From Streptomyces sp. SID13726 (GTDB taxonomy: Bacteria > Actinomycetota > Actinomycetes > Streptomycetales > Streptomycetaceae), in NCBI RefSeq assembly GCF_010548375.1, contig NZ_JAAGLY010000013.1, positions 186,001-250,000 of the forward strand: a stretch of DNA of 64,000 nt. The letters run 5' to 3'. Positions 16,118-24,296 of the stretch are shown here, one piece after another; positions within the stretch are counted from its first letter, which is position 1; each line of letters opens with the position of its first letter. The position numbers were made by a program, and so were the translations under genes. The notes under the pieces are model-generated. The model saw nothing but the letters and a program-made list of their open reading frames with translations, had not been told where the DNA came from and searched no databases.

Positions 16118-17239
16118 ATGGCAGACCTCCAGGACGAACTGCACACCACGGCCGAGGTCGGCGCGCTCGACGACCTGCCCGACCCCTTCGAGCCCGGCCC
16201 GGAACCCCGTGTCCCGGTCTCCGACCCGGACACCAGCCCCCTGGAGCGCGCCCACGCCATCCTTGCCGCGCACCCCGTCGCCGACGGCTACAGCGGACTG
16301 CCGTGGGCCCTCAGACACCTGCCCTGGTTCGACCTGGAGCTCGGCGAGAGCGCGGTGGACACGGACGTGCCGCGGCTCAGGGAGGGGCACGTCGGCGCGC
16401 TGCTGTGGTCGCTGCACCTGCCCGAGGGGCTCGACGGGGACCGTGCCGTCGGCGCCACGCTGGAACAGCTCGACCTGGTGAAGACGGTCGTACGCAACCA
16501 CCCCGAGGGCCTGCGCCTGGCCTGCACCGCCGGCCAGACCACCGACGCCCGCAACTGCGGCCGGGCCGCGGTGCTGCTCGGTCCCGCCGGAGCCGCCGCC
16601 CTCGGCGACTCGCTCGGCATCCTGCGCTCCCTGCACGCCCTCGGCCTGCGCGCCCTCACCCTGTCCGGGGCGACCTGGGCGAGCGAGACCGGGCTGACCC
16701 GGTTCGGCGAGGAGGTGCTGCGCGAGATGAACCGGCTCGGTGTCCTCGCCGACCTCTCCGGCGCCTCCGAGGACACCATCCGGCGGGCCCTCGCGGTCTC
16801 CAAGGCACCCGTGCTGTTCACCCGCTCCGCCGCCCGCGCCCTGCGCCCCCACCCGGCCAACCTCCCCGACGACCTGCTCACCGAGCTGGGCGCCGCCAAG
16901 GGGCTGTGCATGGTGCCGATGACCGCCGAGCAGACCGGGGCGACGGTCCGGGACGTCGCCGATCACCTCGATCACGTACGCCGGGTCGCGGGCCGTGAGT
17001 GCGTCGGCCTCTCCGGCACCTACGACGCCGGCACCGCGCATCCGCAGGAGCTCGGCGACGCCTCCTGCTACCCGCACCTGATCGCCGAGCTGCTGCGCCG
17101 CGGCTGGGACGAGGCCGACCTGGCGCTGCTGACCTGGGGCAACGTCCAGCGGGTGCTGCGCGGGTCCGACTTCACCGCACGGGCGGCGCAGCAGCGGCGG
17201 GAGCCGTCGACGGCGAAGATCGCGGAGCTGGACGGGTAG
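16118..17239 (+). CDS. Catalytically dead M19 dipeptidase paralogue
   Basis: The 373-residue protein aligns along its length with the upstream dipeptidase: D-G-x-x-x-L-P-W near residue 60, FGEEVLREMNRLGVLADLS, and VADHLDHVRRVAG near the end. Every zinc ligand is replaced: HND to YSG, Glu in GAEGG to Ala, LSHVA to LSGAS, SHSSAR to TRSAAR, and GGDYDG to SGTYDAG. The frame is intact with normal codon use, so the gene is maintained rather than decaying. It also has an acidic N-terminal extension of about 45 residues. The ATG at 16118 follows CGGAG. A binding or regulatory role is my inference. Confidence 0.88.
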   Translation: MADLQDELHTTAEVGALDDLPDPFEPGPEPRVPVSDPDTSPLERAHAILAAHPVADGYSGLPWALRHLPWFDLELGESAVDTDVPRLREGHVGALLWSLHLPEGLDGDRAVGATLEQLDLVKTVVRNHPEGLRLACTAGQTTDARNCGRAAVLLGPAGAAALGDSLGILRSLHALGLRALTLSGATWASETGLTRFGEEVLREMNRLGVLADLSGASEDTIRRALAVSKAPVLFTRSAARALRPHPANLPDDLLTELGAAKGLCMVPMTAEQTGATVRDVADHLDHVRRVAGRECVGLSGTYDAGTAHPQELGDASCYPHLIAELLRRGWDEADLALLTWGNVQRVLRGSDFTARAAQQRREPSTAKIAELDG

Positions 17240-17256
17240 CGGGCCCCGGAAGGCTC

Positions 17257-17640
17257 CTACATCGGGTCGATCCGGCAGAGGCAGAACGGGTGCCCTGCCG
17301 GATCGGCGTACACCCGGAAGTCCTCCTTGTCCTCGGCGTGCAGCAGCCGCGCGCCCAGCTCCAGCACCTTCGCCTCGGCCGCGTCGATCTCCTCCCAGGT
17401 GGTCCCGGCGTCGAAGTCCAGGTGGAACTGCTGGGAGTTGCGGTCGGCGCGCGGCCACTCCGGCGGGGTGAGCCCGGGCGCGCTCTGGAAGGCCAGCCGG
17501 GGGCCGTCGGGGATGCGCAGGACGACCCAGTCGGGGTCCGCGTCCTCCGGGGTGCCGCCGAGCGCTCCGGCGTAGAAACGGGCGAGCGCGCGGGGGTCGG
17601 GGCAGTCGATCACTACGGAACGGAAGCGGGCGACGGTCAC
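17257..17640 (-). CDS. VOC-superfamily (glyoxalase-like) protein
   Basis: The 127-residue protein has a vicinal oxygen chelate fold: VVIDCPDPRALARFYAGALG at the start, FHLDF in the middle, and a PAGHPFCLC end. The GTG at 17640 follows AGGAGA. It is about 45% similar by eye to the next gene in the same orientation, so the two arose by duplication. The substrate is unknown. Such proteins include antibiotic-binding, dioxygenase and glyoxalase members. Confidence 0.88.
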   Translation of the reverse strand: MTVARFRSVVIDCPDPRALARFYAGALGGTPEDADPDWVVLRIPDGPRLAFQSAPGLTPPEWPRADRNSQQFHLDFDAGTTWEEIDAAEAKVLELGARLLHAEDKEDFRVYADPAGHPFCLCRIDPM

Positions 17641-17718
17641 GGGGATCTCCTGATTCGGACGAGGGGCTCGGTGGTCGTGGGTGTCTCCGTGGGCGTGCTT
17701 TCGGCGGCCGTAGGCGTC

Positions 17719-18078
17719 TCAGCAGGCGCAGAGGCAGAACGGGTGCCCCGCCGGGTCCGCGTACACACGCCAGGTGCGGGAGCGGTCGCCGGTGTCGAGG
17801 GGCTTGGCGCCGAGTGCGAGGACCTGGGTCTCGGCCGCGTCCAGGTCCGGGACGGTCAGGTCCAGGTGGAACTGCTGCGAGGCGGTGGCCGAGGGCCACT
17901 GCGGGGGCTGGTGTCCGGGAGCGGCCTGGAACGCGAGCGCCTGTCCGCCCGGGACCTTGAGGTCCACCCAGTCGCCCTCGCCCTCGACGGAGCCGCCGAG
18001 GACACCGGCGTAGAAGTCGGCGAGCGCGCGGGGGTCGGGACAGTCCAGGACGACGACTCCCAGTTCGGCGATGGCCAT
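17719..18078 (-). CDS. VOC-superfamily (glyoxalase-like) protein
   Basis: The 119-residue paralogue of the downstream VOC gene shares LDCPDPRALADFYAGVLGG, QQFHLDL and the PAGHPFCLC end. The ATG at 18078 follows AAGGAGGA, a strong ribosome site. A 78-bp gap separates it from its paralogue, so the pair is probably one operon read from the repeat-rich region shared with the divergent CGNR regulator. That layout suggests, but does not prove, control by that regulator. Confidence 0.88.
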   Translation of the reverse strand: MAIAELGVVVLDCPDPRALADFYAGVLGGSVEGEGDWVDLKVPGGQALAFQAAPGHQPPQWPSATASQQFHLDLTVPDLDAAETQVLALGAKPLDTGDRSRTWRVYADPAGHPFCLCAC

Positions 18079-18096
18079 GGCTTCCTCCTTGAAGCG

Positions 18097-18160
18097 CGGT
18101 TACCTGTACAAGCGAGTATCCAGTAACGGTTACCTCATGCTGGCTCATTGGGAGTAACGT
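18097..18160. promoter_or_regulatory. Repeat-rich divergent operator region
   Basis: CGGTTACCT occurs at 18097-18105 and again at 18127-18135, exactly 30 bp apart. The second copy lies in the palindrome GTAACGGTTAC (18123-18133). Another half-site, GTAACG, begins at 18154. The sites lie between the VOC gene pair and the CGNR zinc-finger gene. I infer a binding site for a divergently encoded regulator. Confidence 0.5.
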
Positions 18161-18196
18161 CGCAAGGGAATTGACGAGAGTAGGTAGCGTGCAGCC

Positions 18197-18700
18197 ATGA
18201 GTGAGCGATCGCCCGCGCCCGGAGGGCTGGCCCTGGTCGAGTCCCTGGTCAACACGGTGGACCTGGAGTCGGGCGCCGACTCGCTGGACACGGCGGAGGG
18301 CCGGGAGCGGTTCGGGCTCGGGCAGGACGAGGTGGCGGGGGCGCGGGAGCTGCGCGAGTCGCTGCGGGTGACCCTGCTGGCGCACGCCGGGCATCCCCCG
18401 CACACAGCGGTGACACCGCTGGGAGAACTGCTGGCGGCGGCCCCGCTGGTGCTCACGGTGACCGAGTCGGACGGCTCGGCCGCCCTCGCCGCCGCCGACG
18501 ACCGCCCCCTCCTCTCCCGCGTCGCCGCCGCCGTCGCCGGGTCCCTGGTCGCCGGCACCTGGGACCGCCTCAAGGCCTGCGAGGCGGTGGACTGCCACTG
18601 GGCCTACTACGACCGCAGCCCGGCGGGACGGGGGCGGTGGTGCTCGATGCAGGTGTGCGGGGCGCGGGCGAAGATGCGGCGGTACCGGGCGAAGGGCTGA
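18197..18700 (+). CDS. CGNR zinc-finger regulator with ABATE-type domain
   Basis: The 167-residue protein has an N-terminal ABATE-like helical domain (ALVESLVNTVDLESG). The C-terminal zinc finger has Cys pairs (CEAVDCHWAYYDRS, RWCSMQVCG). The family's CGNRAK signature is changed to CGARAK. These proteins are thought to be stress-related transcription regulators. The ATG at 18197 has only a weak upstream site. It is divergent from the VOC pair and followed by a 17-bp perfect hairpin. Confidence 0.88.
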   Translation: MSERSPAPGGLALVESLVNTVDLESGADSLDTAEGRERFGLGQDEVAGARELRESLRVTLLAHAGHPPHTAVTPLGELLAAAPLVLTVTESDGSAALAAADDRPLLSRVAAAVAGSLVAGTWDRLKACEAVDCHWAYYDRSPAGRGRWCSMQVCGARAKMRRYRAKG

Positions 18701-19057
18701 GGGATGTTCCCCCGCTCTCGATCTCGCGCAAGGCAGCCCGGATTCCTTGTCCCAGCTTCTGGAAAGCGGTTCCCCAAGTGTGGCGAGGATGTGGAGAATG
18801 GGTCTTGGACACCGTTCCGGCCGGCTGAGCCCCGGCCGGAACGGTGTCTACCTGACGAGCCGTCCCACGACCGCTGCCGCGTCGCCCGGCCGGGCAAGGG
18901 CCTCTACGTGTACGAGCTGCCCGTCGACCGCGACCGGCCGGTCGCGGAGCAGGTACGGCGGCTCGCCGCCCGCGTCCTGGCGGACGACCCCCGGGGGCTC
19001 GCCGACCGCGCGGGAAGCTGAACGCCGACGGAGAGCCGACCGCCGACCGCCGACCGC
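18701..19057. other. Gene-poor stretch with hairpin and a short coding-like tail
   Basis: This 357-bp stretch holds the inverted repeat at 18808-18848. A frame then runs to the TGA at 19021 and has strong Streptomyces codon bias after the hairpin. From the GTG at 18908, with AAGGG 7 nt upstream, it would encode 37 residues (start YELPVDRDRPVAEQV). This may be a small gene or the remnant of a larger one. No family is recognised. Confidence 0.4.
18808..18848 (+). terminator. Perfect 17-bp inverted repeat, probable terminator
   Basis: The arms GACACCGTTCCGGCCGG and its exact complement enclose a 7-nt loop (CTGAGCC), 107 bp after the CGNR stop. There is no T-tract, which is normal for Streptomyces terminators. 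Confidence 0.7.
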
Positions 19058-20401
19058 TCAGGCCGTGGGCCGCCCCATGGCCCGGTACGTCCACCCGGCC
19101 TTCCGCCACAGCACCGGGTCCAGCGCGTTCCGCCCGTCCAGGACCACCTTCGCCGCCGCGACCTCGCCGAGCGCCGCCGGGTCCAGCTCGCGGAACTCCC
19201 GCCACTCCGTGAGATGCAGTACGACGTCGGCGCCCCGTACGGCGTCCACGGCGGTGTCGGCGTAGCCCAGGGTCGGGAAGAGGCGGCGGGCGTTGGCCAT
19301 GCCCTTCGGGTCGTAGACGGTGACCTGGCCGCCCTGGAGGTGGATCTGGCCGGCGACGTTCAGGGCGGGGGAGTCGCGGACGTCGTCCGAGTCGGGCTTG
19401 AAGGTGGCGCCGAGGACCGCGACGCGCTTGCCGAGGAACGGCCCGCCGCCCAGTATCTGCCGGGCCAGTTCGACCATCTGGCCGCGCTGGCGCATGTTGA
19501 TCGAGTCGATCTCGCGCAGGAAGGTCAGCGCCTGGTCGGCGCCCAGCTCGCCCGCGCGCGCCATGAAGGCGCGGATGTCCTTCGGGAGGCAGCCGCCGCC
19601 GAAGCCGATCCCGGCCCGCAGGAACTTCCTGCCGATCCGGTCGTCGTACCCGATGGCCTCCGCGAGCTTCGCGACATCGCCGCCCGCGGCCTCGCAGACC
19701 TCCGCCATCGCGTTGATGAAGGAGATCTTCGTCGCGAGGAAGGAGTTCGCGGACGTCTTCACCAACTCGGCGGTCGGGAAGTCGGTCACCACGAACGGCG
19801 TGCTCTCGGCGAGCGGAGTGGCGTACACCTTGCGCAGCAGCTTCTCGGCGCGCTCGCTGCGCACACCGACCACGATCCGGTCCGGGTGCAGGGTGTCGTC
19901 CACCGCGAAGCCCTCGCGCAGGAACTCCGGGTTCCAGGCCAGCTCGGCGTCCTCCCCGGCGGGGGAGTTCTCGACGAGGTACCGGGCGAGGCGGTCGGCG
20001 GACCCGACGGGCACCGTCGACTTGCCGACGACCAGGGCCGGGCGGGTCAGGTGCGGAGCCAAGGACGCGATCGCGGAGTCGACGTACGACATGTCGCAGG
20101 CGTACTCGCCGTGCCGCTGAGGTGTGTTCACACAGACGAAGTGGACGTCACCGAAGGCGCCGACCTCTTCCCAGGACATGGTGAAGCGGAGCCGCCCGGT
20201 GGAGCCCTCGATCCCGGCGACATGCTTGCGCAGCAGGTCCTCCAGCCCCGGCTCGTACATCGGGACCTCGCCCCGCTGGAGCATCTCGATCTTCTCGGGG
20301 ACGACATCGAGCCCCAGCACCTCGAACCCGAGCTCGGCCATGGCCGCGGCGTGCGTCGCGCCGAGGTAGCCGGTGCCGATCACGGTGATCTTGAGGCTCA
20401 T
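19058..20401 (-). CDS. UDP-glucose/GDP-mannose dehydrogenase family enzyme, probable UDP-glucose 6-dehydrogenase
   Basis: The 447-residue enzyme would oxidise UDP-glucose to UDP-glucuronate with two NAD+. The N-terminal Rossmann motif is TVIGTGYLG. The catalytic Cys271 lies in GFGGGCLPKD. VGKSTVPVGS and WNPEFLREG are family motifs, and the C-terminal domain has GATFKPDSDDVRDSP. The ATG at 20401 has GGAGA upstream. GDP-mannose dehydrogenase is the main alternative; the substrate cannot be settled from the motifs seen. Confidence 0.92.
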   Translation of the reverse strand: MSLKITVIGTGYLGATHAAAMAELGFEVLGLDVVPEKIEMLQRGEVPMYEPGLEDLLRKHVAGIEGSTGRLRFTMSWEEVGAFGDVHFVCVNTPQRHGEYACDMSYVDSAIASLAPHLTRPALVVGKSTVPVGSADRLARYLVENSPAGEDAELAWNPEFLREGFAVDDTLHPDRIVVGVRSERAEKLLRKVYATPLAESTPFVVTDFPTAELVKTSANSFLATKISFINAMAEVCEAAGGDVAKLAEAIGYDDRIGRKFLRAGIGFGGGCLPKDIRAFMARAGELGADQALTFLREIDSINMRQRGQMVELARQILGGGPFLGKRVAVLGATFKPDSDDVRDSPALNVAGQIHLQGGQVTVYDPKGMANARRLFPTLGYADTAVDAVRGADVVLHLTEWREFRELDPAALGEVAAAKVVLDGRNALDPVLWRKAGWTYRAMGRPTA

Positions 20402-20578
20402 GGGGTCTCCAGGGAGGTCTGCGGTCATGCGGTGCCCGAGCATAGTCGGGGCGTGTGACGGGCAACTTTCCCCCTGTCGCCAAGCTCACGTATCACTCCC
20501 GTGGGCGGGCCCCTAAAATTTGAGTTACTTAACGGTAATTAGCACAGGCACCGCAGCGTCCTTGGAGCGTGAGAGACC

Positions 20579-21736
20579 TTGGCCGGATCGGCTGATTTCG
20601 ACCTGTACCGCCCGTCCGAGGAGCACGACATGCTCCGGGACGCCATCCGCTCGCTGGCGGAGGCGAAGATCGCGCCGTACGCCGCCGCGGTCGACGAGGA
20701 GGCCCGCTTCCCGCAGGAGGCGCTGGACGCCCTGGTCGCCAGCGACCTGCACGCCGTGCACGTCCCGGAGGAGTACGGCGGCGCGGGCGCCGACGCGCTG
20801 GCCACGGTGATCGTGATCGAGGAGGTCGCGCGCGTGTGCGTCTCGTCATCCCTGATCCCCGCGGTGAACAAGCTCGGCTCGCTCCCGGTGATCCTCTCCG
20901 GCTCCGAGGACCTGAAGAAGAAGTACATGACCCCGCTCGCCAAGGGCGACGCGATGTTCTCGTACGCCCTCTCCGAGCCGGACGCCGGCTCCGACGCGGC
21001 CGGCATGAAGACCAAGGCGGTCCGCGACGGCGACCACTGGATCCTCAACGGCGTGAAGCGCTGGATCACCAACGCGGGCGAGTCCGAGTACTACACGGTG
21101 ATGGCCGTCACCGACCCCACCAAGCGCTCGAAGGGCATCTCCGCCTTCGTCGTCGAGAAGTCCGACGAGGGCGTCTCCTTCGGCGCCCCCGAGAAGAAGC
21201 TCGGCATCAAGGGCTCCCCGACCCGCGAGGTCTACTTCGACAACGTCCGCATCCCCGCCGACCGCATGATCGGCGACGAAGGCACCGGCTTCGCCACCGC
21301 GATGAAGACCCTGGACCACACCCGCATCACCATCGCCGCCCAGGCGCTCGGCGTCGCCCAGGGCGCCTTCGACTACGCCAAGGGCTACGTCCAGGAGCGC
21401 AAGCAGTTCGGCAAGGCCATCGCCGACTTCCAGGGCATCCAGTTCATGCTGGCCGACATGGCGATGAAGATCTCCGCCGCCCGCGCCCTGACCTACCAGG
21501 CCGCGGCCGCCTCCGAACGCCTCGACAAGGACCTCACCTTCCAGGGCGCCGCCGCCAAGTGCTTCGCCTCCGACGTGGCCATGGAGGTCACCACGGACGC
21601 GGTCCAGCTGCTGGGTGGGTACGGGTACACGCGGGACTATCCGGTGGAGCGGATGATGAGGGACGCCAAGATCACACAGATTTATGAGGGCACGAACCAA
21701 GTTCAGCGGATCGTGATGGCGCGGAACCTGCCGTAG
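20579..21736 (+). CDS. Acyl-CoA dehydrogenase
   Basis: The 385-residue flavoprotein performs alpha,beta-dehydrogenation of acyl-CoA. Motifs are YALSEPDAGSDAAGMKT (FAD and substrate binding), KRWITNAG, and the C-terminal QLLGGYGYTRDYPVERMMRD. The predicted catalytic Glu lies in YEGTNQVQR. The start is TTG with GAGAG upstream; no ATG or GTG precedes the conserved N-terminus. It is divergent from the UDP-glucose dehydrogenase. The chain-length preference cannot be stated. Confidence 0.94.
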   Translation: MAGSADFDLYRPSEEHDMLRDAIRSLAEAKIAPYAAAVDEEARFPQEALDALVASDLHAVHVPEEYGGAGADALATVIVIEEVARVCVSSSLIPAVNKLGSLPVILSGSEDLKKKYMTPLAKGDAMFSYALSEPDAGSDAAGMKTKAVRDGDHWILNGVKRWITNAGESEYYTVMAVTDPTKRSKGISAFVVEKSDEGVSFGAPEKKLGIKGSPTREVYFDNVRIPADRMIGDEGTGFATAMKTLDHTRITIAAQALGVAQGAFDYAKGYVQERKQFGKAIADFQGIQFMLADMAMKISAARALTYQAAAASERLDKDLTFQGAAAKCFASDVAMEVTTDAVQLLGGYGYTRDYPVERMMRDAKITQIYEGTNQVQRIVMARNLP

Positions 21737-21749
21737 CGAGTGAGCCGTT

Positions 21750-21785
21750 GAAGCGGACCCGGCCCGGGCGGGCCGGGTCCGCTTC
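21750..21785 (+). terminator. Intrinsic terminator, 16-bp stem
   Basis: A perfect stem GAAGCGGACCCGGCCC with a 4-nt loop begins 13 nt after the acyl-CoA dehydrogenase stop. It also marks the boundary between core genes and the accessory island. Confidence 0.88.
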
Positions 21786-21858
21786 GGTTCTGTCCACGTC
21801 ACCGTACGAGGAGTTCACGCTGCTCCCCTCTGATCAGCCGAATGTGCCCGGGGTGCGA

Positions 21859-22326
21859 TCACCTTACGGGGCAAGGCAGTTCGGGTCTCGAGCGATTCGG
21901 GGAGCAGATCACCACGGCCAGATGCAGGTAGGAGGGACGTTCCAGATAGAAGCCGTACGATACGTCGGCACCCGCATCCAGCCGTATGGCGGCGTCGCGG
22001 ACAAGCAAGGCCGGCCGGCTCACGTCTCGGTCGTCCCCGGAGGCGAACCGATGCCCGTACTCGGCCGACCGCTCCCCGAGCCAGGCCGCAGCGTCCTTCG
22101 CCTCGTCCCATGTGCCGCGCACCAGAGCGCGGGGCTTGACGAGCCAGTACGCCGTCTCCAGCGGCGGTAGGTCGACGACCGGGAACTCGGCTGCCACCTC
22201 GCGGTAGCGCTGGATCAGTTCGGGTCTGCTTCCGGCCGGAGGAGGCTCAGGGTGCGGAGGGCGCCGCAACGCCTCTTGATCGAAACGCTCCTTGGGGCCG
22301 GCCCACAGATAGCCGTGATGGTGCAC
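21859..22326 (-). CDS. Hypothetical protein of accessory island
   Basis: The 155-residue protein starts at a GTG with GAAAGG about 7 nt upstream; its first residues read HHHGYLWAG. It has normal Streptomyces codon bias. It contains no signal peptide or membrane segment and ends CSPNRSRPELPCPVR. Features are an aromatic/Gly-rich start, a Pro-rich segment near residue 30 and an ETAYWLVKPR motif near residue 60. I do not recognise a domain. It lies downstream of the decayed small genes and a terminator. Its association with Scr1-type regulator cassettes is my impression only. Confidence 0.6.
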   Translation of the reverse strand: MHHHGYLWAGPKERFDQEALRRPPHPEPPPAGSRPELIQRYREVAAEFPVVDLPPLETAYWLVKPRALVRGTWDEAKDAAAWLGERSAEYGHRFASGDDRDVSRPALLVRDAAIRLDAGADVSYGFYLERPSYLHLAVVICSPNRSRPELPCPVR

Positions 22327-22362
22327 CAGAGCCTTTCACCGGGTGTCGAAGGACGGGGACGA

Positions 22363-22394
22363 CAGGTCCCGGCTCGACGAGGAACCGGGACCTG
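22363..22394 (-). terminator. Hairpin downstream of the decayed small gene
   Basis: A perfect 10-bp stem (CAGGTCCCGG / CCGGGACCTG) has a 12-nt loop. On the minus strand it follows the TGA at 22411-22409 by 14 nt, which suggests that stop is the authentic end of the adjacent small gene. Confidence 0.6.
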
Positions 22395-22408
22395 AGGGAG
22401 GAGGCGGA

Positions 22409-22538
22409 TCAGATCTTCAGACCGAACCGCGCCGGGTCGATCCCGGGTCACGCACCCCTCGCTGCAGGGGCCGCCGCACGCCTTCACGAAGGAGGCGCCG
22501 GCGATGTCGAGTGCGTACAGGTTGGTTCCGTCCAGCAT
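22409..22538 (-). pseudogene. Frameshifted small gene, possibly DUF397-like
   Basis: The ATG at 22538 follows GGAAGG by 8 nt and opens a frame reading DGTNLYALDIAGASFVKACG. After GPCSEGCVT the frame runs on into the next gene. The sequence DPARFGLKI plus TGA, then a terminator hairpin, occurs in another frame. The simplest reading is an indel within a product of about 45 residues. Resemblance to DUF397-type partners of Scr1 regulators is weak. Confidence 0.4.
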
Positions 22539-22605
22539 CAGATACACCTTCCAGCTCAGCTGATCGCGGCCATGGCTGACCGCCGCCGCCCTTGTGGGCG
22601 GGAGT

Positions 22606-22716
22606 TCAAGAGCGGGGCCAGACGGCTGTGAGCAGAGGCCGTGGATCAGCGGAGGCGTTCACGGTTCGCTCGGGGCCCCAGGTCCGGCCGGAGTCATGAG
22701 AGACCCGAATGGTCAT
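22606..22716 (-). CDS. Possible 36-residue small protein
   Basis: The ATG at 22716 opens a 36-residue product beginning MTIRVSHDSGRTWGPE. It resembles small Streptomyces proteins I remember with the pattern RVS-D-G-TWGP. Those normally end in a CxCPR-type tail, which is absent here, so the product may be truncated. No good ribosome site is seen. It lies downstream of the second CTTGCG repeat pair. Confidence 0.35.
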   Translation of the reverse strand: MTIRVSHDSGRTWGPERTVNASADPRPLLTAVWPRS

Positions 22717-22893
22717 GAGCGGCCGGTCGGCTGAAAAGCGCGAGTCCGGTCGCTCGCTCACCATGAGTGGACCTGAGCTCTCGCGATCCGGCCGTGGCCG
22801 CCCTGCGACTTCTGCCTCTTCATACGCCGTCTCCACCGCTGATCGGTTCTCGGTGCAACGAACGTACGAAGCAGGCGAGTTGCCGATCCATGG

Positions 22894-22910
22894 ACTTGCG
22901 CATGCTTGCG
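22894..22910 (-). promoter_or_regulatory. CTTGCG-N4-CTTGCG operator, downstream copy
   Basis: Two CTTGCG hexamers are 10 bp apart (plus-strand reading), just past the 3' end of the XRE regulator gene and upstream of the small genes. This is the same arrangement as the copy at 24569-24585. It is probably a second binding site of the island's regulator. Confidence 0.45.
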
Positions 22911-22916
22911 CGGCGA

Positions 22917-23759
22917 TCACCCGATGGTGTCGATGGCGGCAGTGATGAGGGACCTGGCCTGTGCGCCGTACACGGCGATGGCGGACAACTCGGCGAACGT
23001 CCTCGCGTACTCAGCGATCTCGCCCGGTTGGGTGACGGTCAGATGCGCGGAGACGAGTTCGACGTTGACCTGTGCGTCGTCGTACATCGTGAACGACTCG
23101 ACCGGCCATCCGGCTCCGCGTGGCGTACCGAGCGGGATGATGCCCAGGCTGACAGCGGGCAGCGAAGCGACCGAGATCAGATGGCCCAGTGCTCCGGCCA
23201 TGGTGTCGCTGTCGCCGATGACCGTGCGCAGCACCCACTCCTCGACGAGCATGGCGAACCGGTGGTCGCCGGCGTGCAGGATGCGCTGCCGGTCCAGGCG
23301 GACGGCCACGGCGTCGTCGACGTCGTCGCGTACGTCTCGGAGGTGTGCCACGGTGCTCAGTACGGCGCGGGTGTAGGCGGCCGACTGCAGCAGGCCCGGG
23401 ATCACCCAGGACTGGTAGACACGAAAGCGGCGGGTGCGCTCGAAGAGCGGTGCCACGGACTGCTGGACACGCCGGAGACCTGCCCGCTCCATGCGTCGCC
23501 ACTGGACGTACGCGCCCTCTATGCCGCGTGCGGTGGCGATCAGGTCCGCGGTCTGGTTCTCGGCGGCACAGAGTGTGGTGTACGTCCGGATGTCCACGTC
23601 GGACGGGAGTGCGCGCCCGTTCTCCAGTCGCGAGCACTTCGACTCGTGCCAGTCGGCGCGCCTGGCCATCTCCCGTGCCGTGAGGCCGGCGTCCTTGCGG
23701 ATCTCGCGAAGACGCCGGCCGAGGGCCTGCCGTGCCTGCTGCACACTGGATGACGTCAC
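22917..23759 (-). CDS. Scr1-type XRE helix-turn-helix regulator (DUF5753)
   Basis: The 280-residue protein has an N-terminal XRE helix-turn-helix (about residues 11-65: LREIRKDAGLTAREMARRAD, SKCSRLENG). The C-terminal domain of about 190 residues has typical features of DUF5753 (WVIPGLLQSAAYTRAVL, then MLVEEWVLRTVIG). Family members are abundant in Streptomyces and usually lie next to small partner genes. The GTG at 23759 is used; a GTG five codons later is possible. It is separated by 15 bp from the DUF6879 gene in the same operon. Confidence 0.9.
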   Translation of the reverse strand: MTSSSVQQARQALGRRLREIRKDAGLTAREMARRADWHESKCSRLENGRALPSDVDIRTYTTLCAAENQTADLIATARGIEGAYVQWRRMERAGLRRVQQSVAPLFERTRRFRVYQSWVIPGLLQSAAYTRAVLSTVAHLRDVRDDVDDAVAVRLDRQRILHAGDHRFAMLVEEWVLRTVIGDSDTMAGALGHLISVASLPAVSLGIIPLGTPRGAGWPVESFTMYDDAQVNVELVSAHLTVTQPGEIAEYARTFAELSAIAVYGAQARSLITAAIDTIG

Positions 23760-23774
23760 GCTGGAGATTGTGGA

Positions 23775-24296
23775 TCAGGCCGGCCGGTAGTCCACATGCG
23801 GCACTGCCAGGGCCCAGACCGCTTCGAAGGCGTCGGCGCACAGTTTCACCACAGCCGGATCGTCGTTGAACTCCTCGTCGTCCGGTGCGAGTTCGCCGTC
23901 ACCGGCGAAGTGGTGAAAGACCACTGAGCTGTCGTCGAAGAGCCAGAAGTCGTTGCCGGGCAGGGCCAACGCGGATGCGAGGCGGCGAGGCAGCCAGCGC
24001 ACCTGTTCCCCCGCCTCCACGGTGGGGCCGGTCAGGTGGTGCTCGAACCGGATGTACTCGGAAACCGGCTCCGACACGATCCGAGCCCTGCGCACCTCGA
24101 CGCCCTGATCCACGAGGTCGGCGATGAGACGTAGCCAAGGCCGACGCCCGGGGTCGCTCTCCGCAGGATTGTCCCGGACGCCGTTCTGCCAGTCGGTGAA
24201 CCGGGGGTCTGAGCGCATGTATCCGTCGCGCATCTCCAGATGGACTGCGGAGCGCGTGCAGCGTCGCAGCCGGTCCTCAAGAGTCGGCACCGCCAC
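23775..24296 (-). CDS. DUF6879-family protein
   Basis: The 173-residue protein is acidic and soluble. Motifs are HLEMRDGY near residue 20, VRRARIVSEPVSEYIRFEH in the middle, and DFWLFDD near residue 120. I recall such proteins as DUF6879, encoded beside Scr1-type regulators. The GTG at 24296 has GGAGGTGAAG upstream, a strong site inside the previous gene. The two frames overlap by 20 bp, so translation is coupled. Function is unknown. Confidence 0.8.
   Translation of the reverse strand: MAVPTLEDRLRRCTRSAVHLEMRDGYMRSDPRFTDWQNGVRDNPAESDPGRRPWLRLIADLVDQGVEVRRARIVSEPVSEYIRFEHHLTGPTVEAGEQVRWLPRRLASALALPGNDFWLFDDSSVVFHHFAGDGELAPDDEEFNDDPAVVKLCADAFEAVWALAVPHVDYRPA

Noticed and set aside
16097..18598. 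An 833-codon minus-strand frame over the dead dipeptidase, VOC and CGNR genes
   Set aside because: It covers four well-supported genes in other frames and has shadow-type composition.
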